DNA from: Paralichthys olivaceus
Taxonomy: Eukaryota > Chordata > Actinopteri > Pleuronectiformes > Paralichthyidae
Direction: 5' to 3'
Length of the DNA: 64,000 nucleotides
NCBI RefSeq assembly: GCF_024713975.1
Contig: NC_091111.1
Coordinates: 20,228,501-20,292,500, forward strand
Part shown: piece after piece, positions 1-15,000 of the stretch
How the letters are laid out: every line of letters begins with the position of its first letter
How positions within the stretch are numbered: the stretch's first letter is position 1
Program-made: the position numbers and the translations under genes
Notes under the pieces: generated by a model
The model's input: only the letters and a program-made list of their open reading frames with translations
The model's database searches: none
Told to the model about the DNA's origin: nothing

Positions 1-68
1 AGAAGCAGCTCCAGACTCAGTGAGCCGCCATCAGTCTCTTCTTCGTCACCTTCTCTCTCGGCTTCAAG

Positions 69-3207
<3,139 letters not shown>

Positions 3208-3767
3208 GGCCGTGGCCGGACCAACCACCGCTAGGCCACACGTTCCAGCCGCCGCTCGAGGCCGTCGCTGACCTCTGCTGGAAGACGACTGACGTGTGTA
3301 CGTTGACTTTTGTATCGGACCTCATTTTAATGGTCACAGCTTATCAGCTGGCTGCTGGTTAAATTAATAATGGACTTTTCAAAGTAAGAGCACAGCAGTG
3401 CCAGGATCCACAACCTGAGTGATCATTTTAACGCTGAACATATTCTGTTAACTGATGTTTGTTTTTATGGATTCAGATTTATTGTCTTTTAACTGAACTT
3501 TTAGTTTGTGTGATTTGTACAGTCAGTAGGTTTTTATCAGAGTGATGTTAACTCTTCGGTTGTTGGTTTTAGAAAAACATGTTACTGCTTAACCATCAAT
3601 TCGAATGAAAATCTAACATTTTGACAAGATGACATCATCAGAACCAAGCTAGCTGTTTCCTAATGTTTCCAGTCTTTATGCTAAGCTACGTAGCAGCAGA
3701 CTGTAACTTCATATTGTCATTATTGTTATATTTATTCTCAGTTGCTTATTTTTTTTCTGTCAATAAA
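3208..3767 (+). other. rrm2: Probable 3' UTR of rrm2 copy 1
   Basis: Sequence after the TGA. The first ~77 bases (to about 3284) are shared with copy 2, then the two copies diverge abruptly. A canonical AATAAA lies at about 3762-3767, with T-rich sequence around it. No transcript support. Confidence 0.5.
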
Positions 3768-5157
3768 ATGTCCTCTGCATTTCCCAGAATACCCTTTTTT
3801 TTCACCAGAAACACTAAAACCAGTAGAAACAAATCAAAAGTATTAAAAAAAAAAAAAAAAATACTATTTCTTTTAATCCTTTTAAAACTTGATTTAAACA
3901 CTTTAGTTTAGTCAGTGAACTGAACATTATGAGAGCTGACATGAAGCAGGAGTGTCGGAAGCTGACGACACATTTTTAGAATGTTTTGATCAGAGCTTTT
4001 CTCTTAATTTTTTCTTTATTGGAAAATACAAGGCAGTGCAGTTGTACGATTTCTTACAACATTCCTTATCCAGCATTTTCCATTTCTAGATAAAGCAAAA
4101 CAGAACTGGGAAGCTTGGTGTTATCTTCCCGGCGACACATACAACAGGAGTGAGAGAGAGATGTGCGAGTTAGAGACACAGATTAAACTAAAGTAAATGA
4201 AATAAATCAAATGGGTGAAATATCATTACCTAATCGTATGAAGACTGATCATACAGCTTTTACATACTCAGTCCATTTTGACCAGATTTGGTAGAACTTA
4301 TATTTTTGCAATTTGAGGGAGAAAGATAACTTAATGCAGATCTCGACTGCTACCGGTAGAATGTAGAGTAATTTTTTGTCGCTTGTGATCCAGGTGGATC
4401 GACTCCCAACCAAATGGAATAACCGGCCAAATGTATTATCTATATGTTTATGAAGCTCTCTCCAGAAAGCTTGGATGACCTGACAATTCCAGAAAACATG
4501 AAAGTGGCTTCATTACATCCAGAGTCTCCAACAGACTCTCCACCCCCCTGATGTTGTTTAGAATATGACATCAGGGGTTGGCGTGGTTGCTTAACAAAAC
4601 ATTTGTTGCCAAGTGTTGGACTCTGTGATCGGCACATTCTCTCCCAACTCCCATTAGACATAACATTTGCTTCTTTTTCCCACTTCTTCTTTATGCATTC
4701 TGTGTTCTCTTGTTTGGATCGATGGATGCCACAATAAAGTCTAGATATTATTTTGGTGCATGTTTTACCCCCCCCCCCCCCCCCAACAATGACAGAAATA
4801 TCAGCTGAATCAATCTGTCACGAATTTAGTGACGTTAAACTGAGAAATACTGGAGATGTGGAAGAAAATTCAGAAAAGAAGATGGAGTGAAAAATAAAGA
4901 TCAAATAATAACTTGAGATATTTTAGTCAAAGGACAGAAGCTTTTTAATGGTTCACTTCTAGTGTGAACACGAGGGGGGGGGGGGGGGTTAACAAAGTGA
5001 TGAAGTAAAATAAAAGTTTCTTTAAATCAACATTTTTAAACAATTTAATCGTGTGGACTCGTGACTTCCGGGTGTGACGTGTCTGTCTCATGCTGATGAC
5101 GACAGATACGGAAGTAAACAGAAGAACGAAGTGTCCGCGGATCGTCGCTGCGTCAAA
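3285..5157. other. Intergenic region between rrm2 copy 1 and lgals8
   Basis: Contains the copy 1-specific 3' UTR, an A-run near 3844-3860, a C-run (about 4769-4784) and a G-run (about 4974-4988). A 0.75 kb stretch at 4010-4760 has an unusual composition and may be an old insertion or pseudogene. I do not recognise it and its short minus-strand frame (4440-4661) matches nothing I know. The last ~150 bases before 5158 would be the lgals8 promoter and 5' UTR. Confidence 0.5.
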
Positions 5158-8100
5158 ATGTCAACATCCAACTTGAGACAAACGTTTTTAAAACCGGTGA
5201 GACGTTTAACCTTCACCTCTGACGTCACTGTCTGACCGGGCCCCCCGGCCCTGACGTCACAGCTTGATGATGCTTGATCCAGGCTACTTAGCATGTTAGC
5301 ATTTTAGCTCGTGTCTTTAAATCATGACGTTTATCGTCACTTTGAATTCTCAGTGAATTCAGCTTCGTCTCTTGATTTGAATTCAATTAGCTTCTCCACA
5401 TGTTTCCGCTCAGACTTTATTAATTAACTGTATATAACTTTATTAATTAACTGTATATAACTTCAGACTTTATTAATTAACTGTATATAACTTTATTAAT
5501 TAACTGTATATAACTTCAGACTTTATTAATTTACTGTATATAACTTTATTAATTTACTGTATATAACTTTATTAATTAACTGTATATAACTTCAGACTTT
5601 ATTCACTTTATATAACTTCAGACTTTATTAACTGTATATAACTTCAGACTTTATTCACTTTATATAACTTCAGACTTTATTAACTGTATATAACTTCAGA
5701 CTTTATTCACTTTATATAACTTCAGACTTTATTAACTGTATATAACTTCAGACTTTATTCACTTTATATAACTTCAGACTTTATTAATTTACTGTATATA
5801 ACTTCAGACTTTATTCACTTTATATAACTTCAGACTTTATTAACTTTATATAACTTCAGACTTTATTTAATAACTTTATATAACTTCAGACTTTATTTAA
5901 TAACTGTATATAACTTCAGACTTTATTAACTTTATATAACTTCAGACTTTATTAACTGTATATAACTTCAGACTTTATTCACTTTATATAACTTCAGACT
6001 TTATTAATTTACTGTATATAACTTCAGACTTTATTCACTTTATATAACTTCAGACTTTATTAACTTTATATAACTTCAGACTTTATTTAATAACTTTATA
6101 TAACTTCAGACTTTATTTAATAACTGTATATAACTTCAGACTTTATTAACTTTATATAACTTCAGACTTTATTAACTGTATATAACTTCAGACTTTATTC
6201 ACTTTATATAACTTCAGACTTTATTAATTTACTGTATATAACTTCAGACTTTATTCACTTTATATAACTTCAGACTTTATTAACTTTATATAACTTCAGA
6301 CTTTATTAATTAACTGTATATAACTTCAGACTTTATTTAATAACTTCATATAACTTCAGACTTTATTAACTTTATATAACTTCAGACTTTATTCACTTTA
6401 TATAACTTCAGACTTTAATAACTTTATATAACTTCAGACTTTATTAATTAACTGTATATAACTTCAGACTTTATTTAATAACTTCATATAACTTCAGACT
6501 TTATTAACTTTATATAACTTCAGACTTTATTTAATAACTTTATATAACTTCAGACTTTATTAACTTTATATAACTTCAGACTTTATTTAATAACTTTATA
6601 TAACTTCAGACTTTATCAACTTTATATAACTTCAGACTTTATTAATTAACTGTATATAACTTCAGACTTTATTAATTAACTGTATATAACTTCAGACTTT
6701 ATTTAATAACTTTATATAACTTCAGACTTTATTCACTTTATATAACTTCAGGTATTGTACGTTCAGTTTATTGGCTGAATTAAAGACGTCGAGTTTAATG
6801 ATGATTACGTTGTTGCTTTGTTTAATAATCACAATCTGTGAATACGATAGAAAAAGAAATATAAATATCTACGTCACAAACAAACACATTCAAACTGAAG
6901 TTTAACTTTTAGAATTTTAAAACATTATACAATTATTATATTAAATTATATTTGCATTATAAAAAGTTGACAGAATATTTTTGTTTGAATGTTTTGATGA
7001 AGAATTTGTTTTTTTCTTGAAACTCAAAATTATAAATATTCGTTTAAAAACAAAGTATTTTAGAGTCTTTGATGTCTAAAATCTGAAATCATACATTTTA
7101 TTTTTTGAGTTTAAAACGTTTGATCGGATAAAACTAAATGTTTGAACGCGTATTCTTTTATATTTTGTTACATTTTAACAATGATCAGTGTGTGTAGCTG
7201 CTTTAATTCTCAGTGTTGATTGTTTTGAAAACGCTCGTTATCACTTGATGAATCGATGATTTCTTCTGTTGACGTTCTTATGACGAAGACATGAGTCATT
7301 CAAACGTTCCTGATGGTTTCTCCTCCGCAGGTGATTCCCTTCGCTGGGACCCTCCTGGGGGGTTTGGTTCCAGGGGAGATGGTTCTCATTCAGGGCTCCG
7401 TGCTGTCAGACGCTGACAGGTGAATGTTTTACACCGAGACGTTTTGGTTTCTGCTCGAACTTCTCAAAAACTAACTTGAAAAGCACGAATCTAAAGTTTC
7501 ATTGACATGAACTGAAGACGTGTGGTTCCACCTCTGTGTTGTGTTGCCTGAGCGTTTCAAGGTTCATGTGTTCATACAGAGGTTCACTGATGCCTCAGGA
7601 CCAGCTCCTGTTAATTCTTCATTATTATTCATGTTAATTGTTGAAATCAGCTGTGAGGAGCAAAGACCTGATTTGATTTGAGTTTAATAAATGAATTGTT
7701 AATTATCGTGTTTTTCTAAGAGTTGTCTCTCGTCCCTCTGCTTTGTCTTACAGGTTCCAGGTGGATTTCACGTGTGGCAGCAGCGTCAAGCCGAGGGCCG
7801 ACGTAGCATTTCACTTCAACCCGAGGTTCCTGAGGTCTCCGTGTATTGTGTGTAACTCGCTGCAGAGGGAGCGCTGGGGCCGAGAGCAGATCCTGTACCA
7901 GATGCCCTTCACCACCGGGGGAGCCTTCGAGCTTATCGTGCTCATCCTGAAAGACAAATTCAAGGTGAGAACGCACGTTCAGGTACATTCACGAGTTTAA
8001 CAAGTGAAATTCATTTACTGATAGAACGTACAGGATCATGGTGTTCTGGAAGTTTTCTGGAAGCTGGTGAAAGAACTCAGGCAGCAGCTGATGTCTCAGC

Positions 8101-10068
8101 AGAAGAGTTTAATGTAGACTTGATGCATCAAGGAGACCAGAAGGTGCAACAATATACAAACGCTATCAGAGAAACATGAGCCTGTTGAAACTGTTAAATA
8201 TGAACGAACCTGAGCGTAGACACAGTGTTCTGTTGGTCCTTTATCTAGAACCTGACCTTGGTACTGCTCAGAGAGAGAAGCGAGGATCTGTGGAACTACA
8301 CAGGCACTATTCTCCTGTACAGATTGAATGTATTATACGCTAGATATACATAATACAGTTTATAGTGGCATAGTATACAGTTCTGTGTGGGGAAAGTACT
8401 TGTACGTCATCAATCATATTTTATTCATATATCCAACAAATCACAATCTGCCTCATAGAGCTTAACAAGGTGCAACATCCTACTGGTACTGGTACTGTAA
8501 GTACCTGTACTAGTACTCTCAGTACTGTGTGTGGCGCTGCAGGTGGCTGTGAACGGAGTGCATGTGTTGGAGTACAAACACCGACAGGAGCTGGAGCGGG
8601 TCGACACTCTCCGTGTTTCTGGAAAGGTCAGACTGGAGGTCGTGGGCGTCGCCGCGCCGAGCACTGTGAGTTTGCACAGCGACACTGAGTCATGTGATTC
8701 GACTGGTGACGAAGTGAAAGAACTGATGTTGTTGTTGTTGTTGTTGTTGTTGTCGTTGTTGTTAGAGTTCTCCTGCTGCCAGTCTGACCAACCAGGAGAC
8801 AAACGTAAGAACAAATTCTTTACAGTAAACATCTTGGTTATTAAATATTAATATTTGTATTGTATTATATATGTGAATATTTACATGTCGATGTAAATGT
8901 TGATCAAACATCAGTTTGTTCGGTCGCTGCGGCCGCAGATCGTAGATTAACGAAGTGAAAAGAAGAATTAAAATATTGAAAGCTTCAATATAACAAAGTG
9001 AAATCTATTGTGTTTTGTATTAAAGTCGTTTTTCTTGTTTCTTCTTCTTGTAGCCGGTTTTCTCCTCAACAGGCAACTTGGTGAGTTTCACTGATGCATG
9101 ATGGTCACTGTAGTCCTCTCAGAGGTCCCGTTAGAGATAACCATTAAATCTGAAGATTGATTTCTCCGCGAATTGATTACTTTGTTTAAAAACAATATTT
9201 AACATCATGACGATTATTGATTATGATTGTTTCATATTAATCCGACTCATTTGATAATTACATATTTTGTTTTTAACATGTTTTTGTACTTCCAGTTGAA
9301 AAGAAAGAAAATATTTTCTTTTGAAAATAATAATTATTTGTGTTTTTTCTTGATAAATAATAAATCAATTGTCTACACTGTATTTTGTAATTTTTTTAAT
9401 GGACGTGTTTTAATCGTTGACATCACATCGATGAGGTGTACGCGTGTTTTATTTGTCGTGTCAGCGTTAAACTGATGGAAGCGTTGTTCTGTGCAGAGCG
9501 TTCCCTTCAGGGGGGATCTGGGTAACGGACTGAGAGTCGGACGAAGCATCACGATCAAAGCAGAAACTAATCACAACGCACACAGGTGAACTATGACCAT
9601 TTTCATGATGGATTAATTTCCTGATTGATTATAAAACATTCAAATCAAACGAGTCGTCACATTTAATCATGAAGATTTCTATGAAACTGAAGTGATGATC
9701 AAAATAATCTCAAATTCTTTGTTTAGTTTTTATAAAATATGTCACAAAACATATTATATAGCATCTAGTACTTTCACTCAGTTGTTGAGTAAAAGTACTT
9801 AATAAATAAAACATTTCTTGAAGTGGATAAAAATAAGAATTAAAAAAAATTGTGTATCTTTTTCTGCCAGTTTCTGTGTGAATCTGCGAACATCGAGCGG
9901 CAGCGACATCGCTCTCCACCTGAATCCTCGTCTGAAGCGTCGGACCTTCGTCAGAAACTCCTTCCTGTCCGAGTCTTGGGGCCCCGAGGAGAAGAAGCTG
10001 GACTTGTTCCCCTTCGCTGCAGGACAATACTTTGAGGTATGTCTAAAAACATTATATATGTGTGTGTA

Positions 10069-10111
<43 letters not shown>

Positions 10112-10306
10112 GTCACAGACATGTAGACAATAAGGTCTGTGTTGTTTCCTGTGCAGATGATCATCAGGTGTGAACCTCAGCAGTTCAGAGTCGCTGTGAA
10201 CGGCCTCCACCAGCTCGACTACAAACACAGAGTCCAGGACCTGAGCGCCATCAACCAGGTGGAGGTGCAGGGAGACGTCACGCTGCTCGACGTCAAGATG
10301 TTCTGA
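5158..10306 (+). CDS. lgals8: Galectin-8-like tandem-repeat galectin (9 coding exons)
   Basis: Beta-galactoside-binding lectin with two carbohydrate-recognition domains (CRDs). It is secreted without a signal peptide, and in mammals senses glycans on damaged endosomes and binds integrins. Coding exons: 5158-5196, 7331-7419, 7754-7964, 8543-8665, 8766-8804, 9054-9080, 9497-9585, 9871-10036, 10157-10306, giving 310 aa (human galectin-8 about 317). N-CRD spans residues ~14-152, with H63-x-N65-P-R67, V75-x-N77 and W84-G-R-E87. C-CRD spans ~178-310, with H222-x-N224-P-R226, V233-x-N235 and W242-x-x-E245. Two short exons (8766, 9054) encode the Ser/Thr-rich linker. The text around VIPFAGT and SDADRFQVD favours galectin-8 over galectin-9. 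The acceptor of the 8766 exon sits on a GTT repeat instead of a pyrimidine tract. The gene lies between the two rrm2 copies and ends 250 bp before the satellite array. Confidence 0.93.
5411..6751. repeat. AT-rich minisatellite in lgals8 intron 1
   Basis: About 1.34 kb of tandem units of roughly 25-30 bp built on TTCAGACTTTATT followed by AACTGTATATAAC or ACTTTATATAAC. Units differ mainly in the spacer (TAATTAAC, TTAATAAC, CACT). Several multi-unit blocks recur unchanged, for example around 5760-5960, 5990-6190 and 6220-6290, so blocks as well as single units have been duplicated. Confidence 0.95.
8727..8764 (+). repeat. GTT triplet microsatellite at a splice acceptor
   Basis: A (GTT)n run with one GTC interruption, ending in TTAG directly before the linker exon of lgals8 at 8766. 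It occupies the place of the usual pyrimidine tract. Confidence 0.9.
10064..10108. repeat. TA/TG microsatellite in lgals8 intron 8
   Basis: Dinucleotide run of alternating TA with a few TG steps in the 120 bp intron between the last two coding exons. Confidence 0.9.
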
Positions 10307-10469
10307 AGCTCCTCCTTCTGACCAGCCTGTTAAATGTGTACCTTTAGAGGACACGACCCTCAGTGATGAAGCAGAGCATCAACTTTGTGTTAGAATCTGA
10401 AAAGAATGATGATTCTGAACCATGTTTTCAAACAACCGTCAATTTACACACTCTTTTCTTTCTTTATCC

Positions 10470-10475
10470 AATAAA
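10470..10475 (+). terminator. lgals8: Polyadenylation signal of lgals8
   Basis: AATAAA 164 bases after the lgals8 stop codon, in AT-rich context. The satellite array starts about 80 bases further on. Confidence 0.6.
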
Positions 10476-12000
10476 CGTATCACATGATCCTGACCCCGAG
10501 TCGGACTCACGGTCTGTTACAGATTTTAATTAGTTAGTCAAGTCATTTCTTCCTGGCGTTAGACTTTTATACAGTTTTCTTCTAATCATAAGAAGAAAAG
10601 ACTTTTAGAGACTTTTCTTCTAATCGTTAGACTTTTAGAGAGTTTTCTTCAAATCATTAGACTTTTAGAGAGTTTTCTTCTAATCGTTAGACTTTTGAAG
10701 ACTTTTCTTCTTATCGTTAGACTTTTAAAGACTTTTCTTCTATTCATTAGACTTTTAGAGACTTTTATTCTTATCGTTAGACTTTTAAAGACTTTTATTC
10801 TTATCGTTAGACTTTTAAATACTTTTCTTCTTATCATTACACTTTTAAAGACTTTTCTTCTATTCATTAGACTTTTAGAGACTTTTATTCTTATCGTTAG
10901 ACTTTTAAAGACTTTTCTTCTTATCATTACACTTTTAAAGACTTTTCTTCTAATCATTAGACTTTTAGAGACTTTTCTTTTGATCGTTAGACTTTTAAAG
11001 ACTTTTCTTCTTATCATTAGACTTTTAGAGTTTTCTTCTAATCATTAGACTTTCAGAGACTTTTATTCTAATCATTAGACTTTTAGAGACTTTTCTTCCA
11101 ATCATTAGACTTTTAGAGACTTTTCTTCTAATCGTTAGACTTTTAAAGACTTTTCTTCAAATCATTAGACTTTTAGAGACTTTTCTTCGAATCATTAGAC
11201 TTTTAGAGACTTTTCTTCTAATCGTTAGACTTTTAAAGACTTTTCTTCTAATCGTTAGACTTTTAGAGAGTTTTCTTCTTATCATTACACTTTTAAAGAC
11301 TTTTCTTCTATTCATTAGACTTTTAGAGACTTTTCTTTTGATCGTTAGACTTTTAAAGACTTTTCTTCTATTCATTAGACTTTTAGAGACTTTTATTCTT
11401 ATCGTTAGACTTTTAAAGACTTTTCTTCTTATCATTACACTTTTAAAGACTTTTCTTCTATTCATTAGACTTTTAGAGACTTTTCTTTTGATCGTTAGAC
11501 TTTTAAAGACTTTTCTTCTTATCATTAGACTTTTAGAGAGTTTTATTCTAATCATTAGACTTTTAGAGACTTTTCTTCCAATCATTAGACTTTTAGAGAC
11601 TTTTCTTCTAATCATTAGACTTTTAGAGACTTTTCTTCTAATCGTTAGACTTTTAAAGACTTTTCTTCAAATCATTAGACTTTTAGAGACTTTTCTTCGA
11701 ATCATTAGACTTTTAGAGACTTTTCTTCTAATCGTTAGACTTTTAAAGACTTTTCTTCTAATCGTTAGACTTTTAGAGAGTTTTCTTCTTATCATTAGAC
11801 TTTTAAAGACTTTTCTTCTAATCATTAGACTTTTAGAGACTTTTCTTTGAATCGTTAGACTTTTAAAGACTTTTCTTCAAATCATTAGACTTTTAAAGAG
11901 TTTTCTTCTAATCATTAGACTTTGAGAGAGTTTTCTTTGAATCGTTAGACTTTTAAAGACTTTTCTTCTAATCGTTAGACTTTTAGAGACTTTTCTTTTG

Positions 12001-15000
12001 ATCGTTAGGCTTTTAAAGACTTTTCTTTTGATCGTTAGGCTTTTAAAGACTTTTCTTCAAATCATTAGACTTTTAGAAACTTTTCTTCAAATCATTAGAC
12101 TTTTAGAGACTTTTATTTTGATCGTTAGACTTTTAAAGACTTTTCTTCAAATCATTAGACTTTTAGAGTTTTCTTCTAATCCCTAAGAATTTTAGAGACT
12201 TTTCTTCTAATCGTTAGACTTTTAAAGACTTTTCTTCTAATCGTTAGACTTTTAGAGACTTTTCTTCTAATCTCTAAGACTTTTAGAGACTTTTCTTCTA
12301 ATCGTTAGACTTTTAGAGACTTTTCTTCTAATCGTTAGACTTTTAGAGACTTTTCTTCTTATCATTAGAGTTTTATAGAGTTTTCTTCTTATCGTTAGAC
12401 TTTAAAAGTTTTATCTTCTTATCGTTAGACTTTTAGAGACTTTTCTTTCGATCGTTAGACTTTTAAAGACTTTTCTTCAAATCATTAGACTTTTAGAGAC
12501 TTTTCTTCTAATCATTAGACTTTTAGAGACTTTTCTTTGAATCGTTAGACTTTTAAAGACTTTTCTTCTTATCATTAGACTTTTAAAGACTTTTCTTCTA
12601 ATCATTAGACTTTTAGAGACTTTTCTTTGAATCGTTAGACTTTTAAAGACTTTTCTTTGAATCATTAGACTTTTAGAGAGTTTTCTTCTAATCGTTAGAC
12701 TTTTAGAGAGTTTTCTTCTTATCATTAGACTTTTAGAGAGTTTTCTTCTTATCGTTAGACTTTTAAAGACTTTTCTTCTAATCATTAGACTTTTAGAGAC
12801 TTTTCTTCTAATCGTTAGACTTTTAGAGAGTTTTCTTCTAATCGTTAGACTTTTAGAGAGTTTTCTTCTTATCGTTAGACTTTTAGAGAGTTTTCTTCTT
12901 ATCATTACACTTTTAGAGACTTTTCTTTTGATCGTTAGACTTTTAGAGACTTTTCTTCTAATCGTTAGACTTTTAAAGACTTTTCTTCGAATCATTAGAC
13001 TTTTAGAGACTTTTAAAGACTTTTCTTCTAATCGTTAGACTTTTAGAGAGTTTTCTTCTTATCATTAGAGTTTTAAAGAGTTTTCTTCAAATCATTAGAC
13101 TTTTAGAGACTTTTCTTCTAATCTCTAAGAATTTTAGAGAGTTTTCTTCTTATCATTGGACTTTTATAGAGTTTTCTTCGAATCATTAGACTTTTAGAGA
13201 CTTTTCTTTGAATCGTTAGACTTTTAAAGACTTTTCTTCTAATCATTAGACTTTTAAAGACTTTTCTTCTAATCGTTAGACTTTTAGAGACTTTTCTTTT
13301 GATCGTTAGGCTTTTAAAGACTTTTCTTTTGATCGTTAGGCTTTTAAAGACTTTTCTTCAAATCATTAGACTTTTAGAGAGTTTTCTTCTTATCATTAGA
13401 CTTTTAAAGAGTTTTCTTCTAATCATTAGACTTTGAGAGAGTTTTCTTTGAATCATTAGACTTTTAAAGACTTTTCTTCTAATCGTTAGACTTTTAGAGA
13501 CTTTTCTTTTGATCGTTAGGCTTTTAAAGACTTTTCTTCAAATCATTAGACTTTTAGAGAGTTTTCTTCTAATCCCTAAGAATTTTAGAGACTTTTCTTC
13601 TAATCGTTAGACTTTTAGAGACTTTTCTTCTAATCTCTAAGACTTTTAGAGACTTTTCTTCTAATCGTTAGACTTTTAGAGACTTTTCTTCTAATCGTTA
13701 GACTTTTAGAGAGTTTTCTTCTTATCATTAGACTTTTATAGAGTTTTCTTCTTATCGTTAGACTTTAAAAGTTTTATCTTCTTATCGTTAGACTTTTAGA
13801 GACTTTTCTTTCGATCGTTAGACTTTTAAAGACTTTTCTTCAAATCATTAGACTTTTAGAGACTTTTCTTCTTATCGTTAGACTTTAAAAGTTTTTTCTT
13901 CTTATCGTTAGACTTTTAGAGACTTTTCTTTTGATCGTTAGACTTTTAAAGACTTTTCTTCTTATCATTAGACTTTTAAAGACTTTTCTTCTAATCATTA
14001 GACTTTTAGAGACTTTTCTTTGAATCGTTAGACTTTTAAAGACTTTTCTTTGAATCATTAGACTTTTAGAGAGTTTTCTTCTAATCGTTAGACTTTTAGA
14101 GAGTTTTCTTCTAATCGTTAGACTTTTAGAGAGTTTTCTTCTTATCGTTAGACTTTAAAAGTTTTTTCTTCTTATCATTAGACTTTTAGAGACTTCTTTT
14201 GATCGTTAGACTTTTAAAGACTTTTCTTCTTATCGTTAGACTTTTAGAGAGTTTTCTTCTTATCATTACACTTTTAGAGACTTTTCTTTTGATCGTTAGA
14301 CTTTTAGAGACTTTTCTTCTTATCATTAGACTTTTAGAGAGTTTTCTTCTAATCGTTAGACTTTTAAAGACTTTTCTTCGAATCATTAGACTTTTAGAGA
14401 CTTTTCTTCTAATCGTTAGACTTTTAGAGAGTTTTCTTCTTATCATTAGAGTTTTATAGAGTTTTCTTCTTATCGTTAGACTTTAAAAGTTTTATCTTCT
14501 TATCGTTAGACTTTTAGAGAGTTTTCTTTTGATCGTTAGACTTTTAAAGACTTTTCTTCAAATCATTAGACTTTTAGAGACTTTTCTTCTAATCTCTAAG
14601 AATTTTAGAGAGTTTTCTTCTTATCATTGGACTTTTATAGAGTTTTCTTCGAATCATTAGACTTTTAGAGACTTTTCTTTGAATCGTTAGACTTTTAAAG
14701 ACTTTTCTTCTAATCATTAGACTTTTAAAGACTTTTCTTCTAATCGTTAGACTTTTAAAGACTTTTCTTCTTATCATTAGACTTTTAAAGACTTTTCTTC
14801 TAATCATTAGACTTTTAGAGAGTTTTCTTCTAACCATTAGACTTTTAGAGACTTTTCTTTGAATCGTTAGACTTTTAAAGACTTTTCTTCAAATCATTAG
14901 ACTTTTAGAGAGTTTTCTTCTAATCATTAGACTTTGAGAGAGTTTTCTTTGAATCGTTAGACTTTTAGAGACTTTTCTTCAAATCATTAGACTTTTAAAG

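Noticed and set aside
4440-4661. 73-codon minus-strand frame in the rrm2-lgals8 interval
   Set aside because: Could be part of an old insertion, but I recognise no domain or repeat family, so no gene is called.
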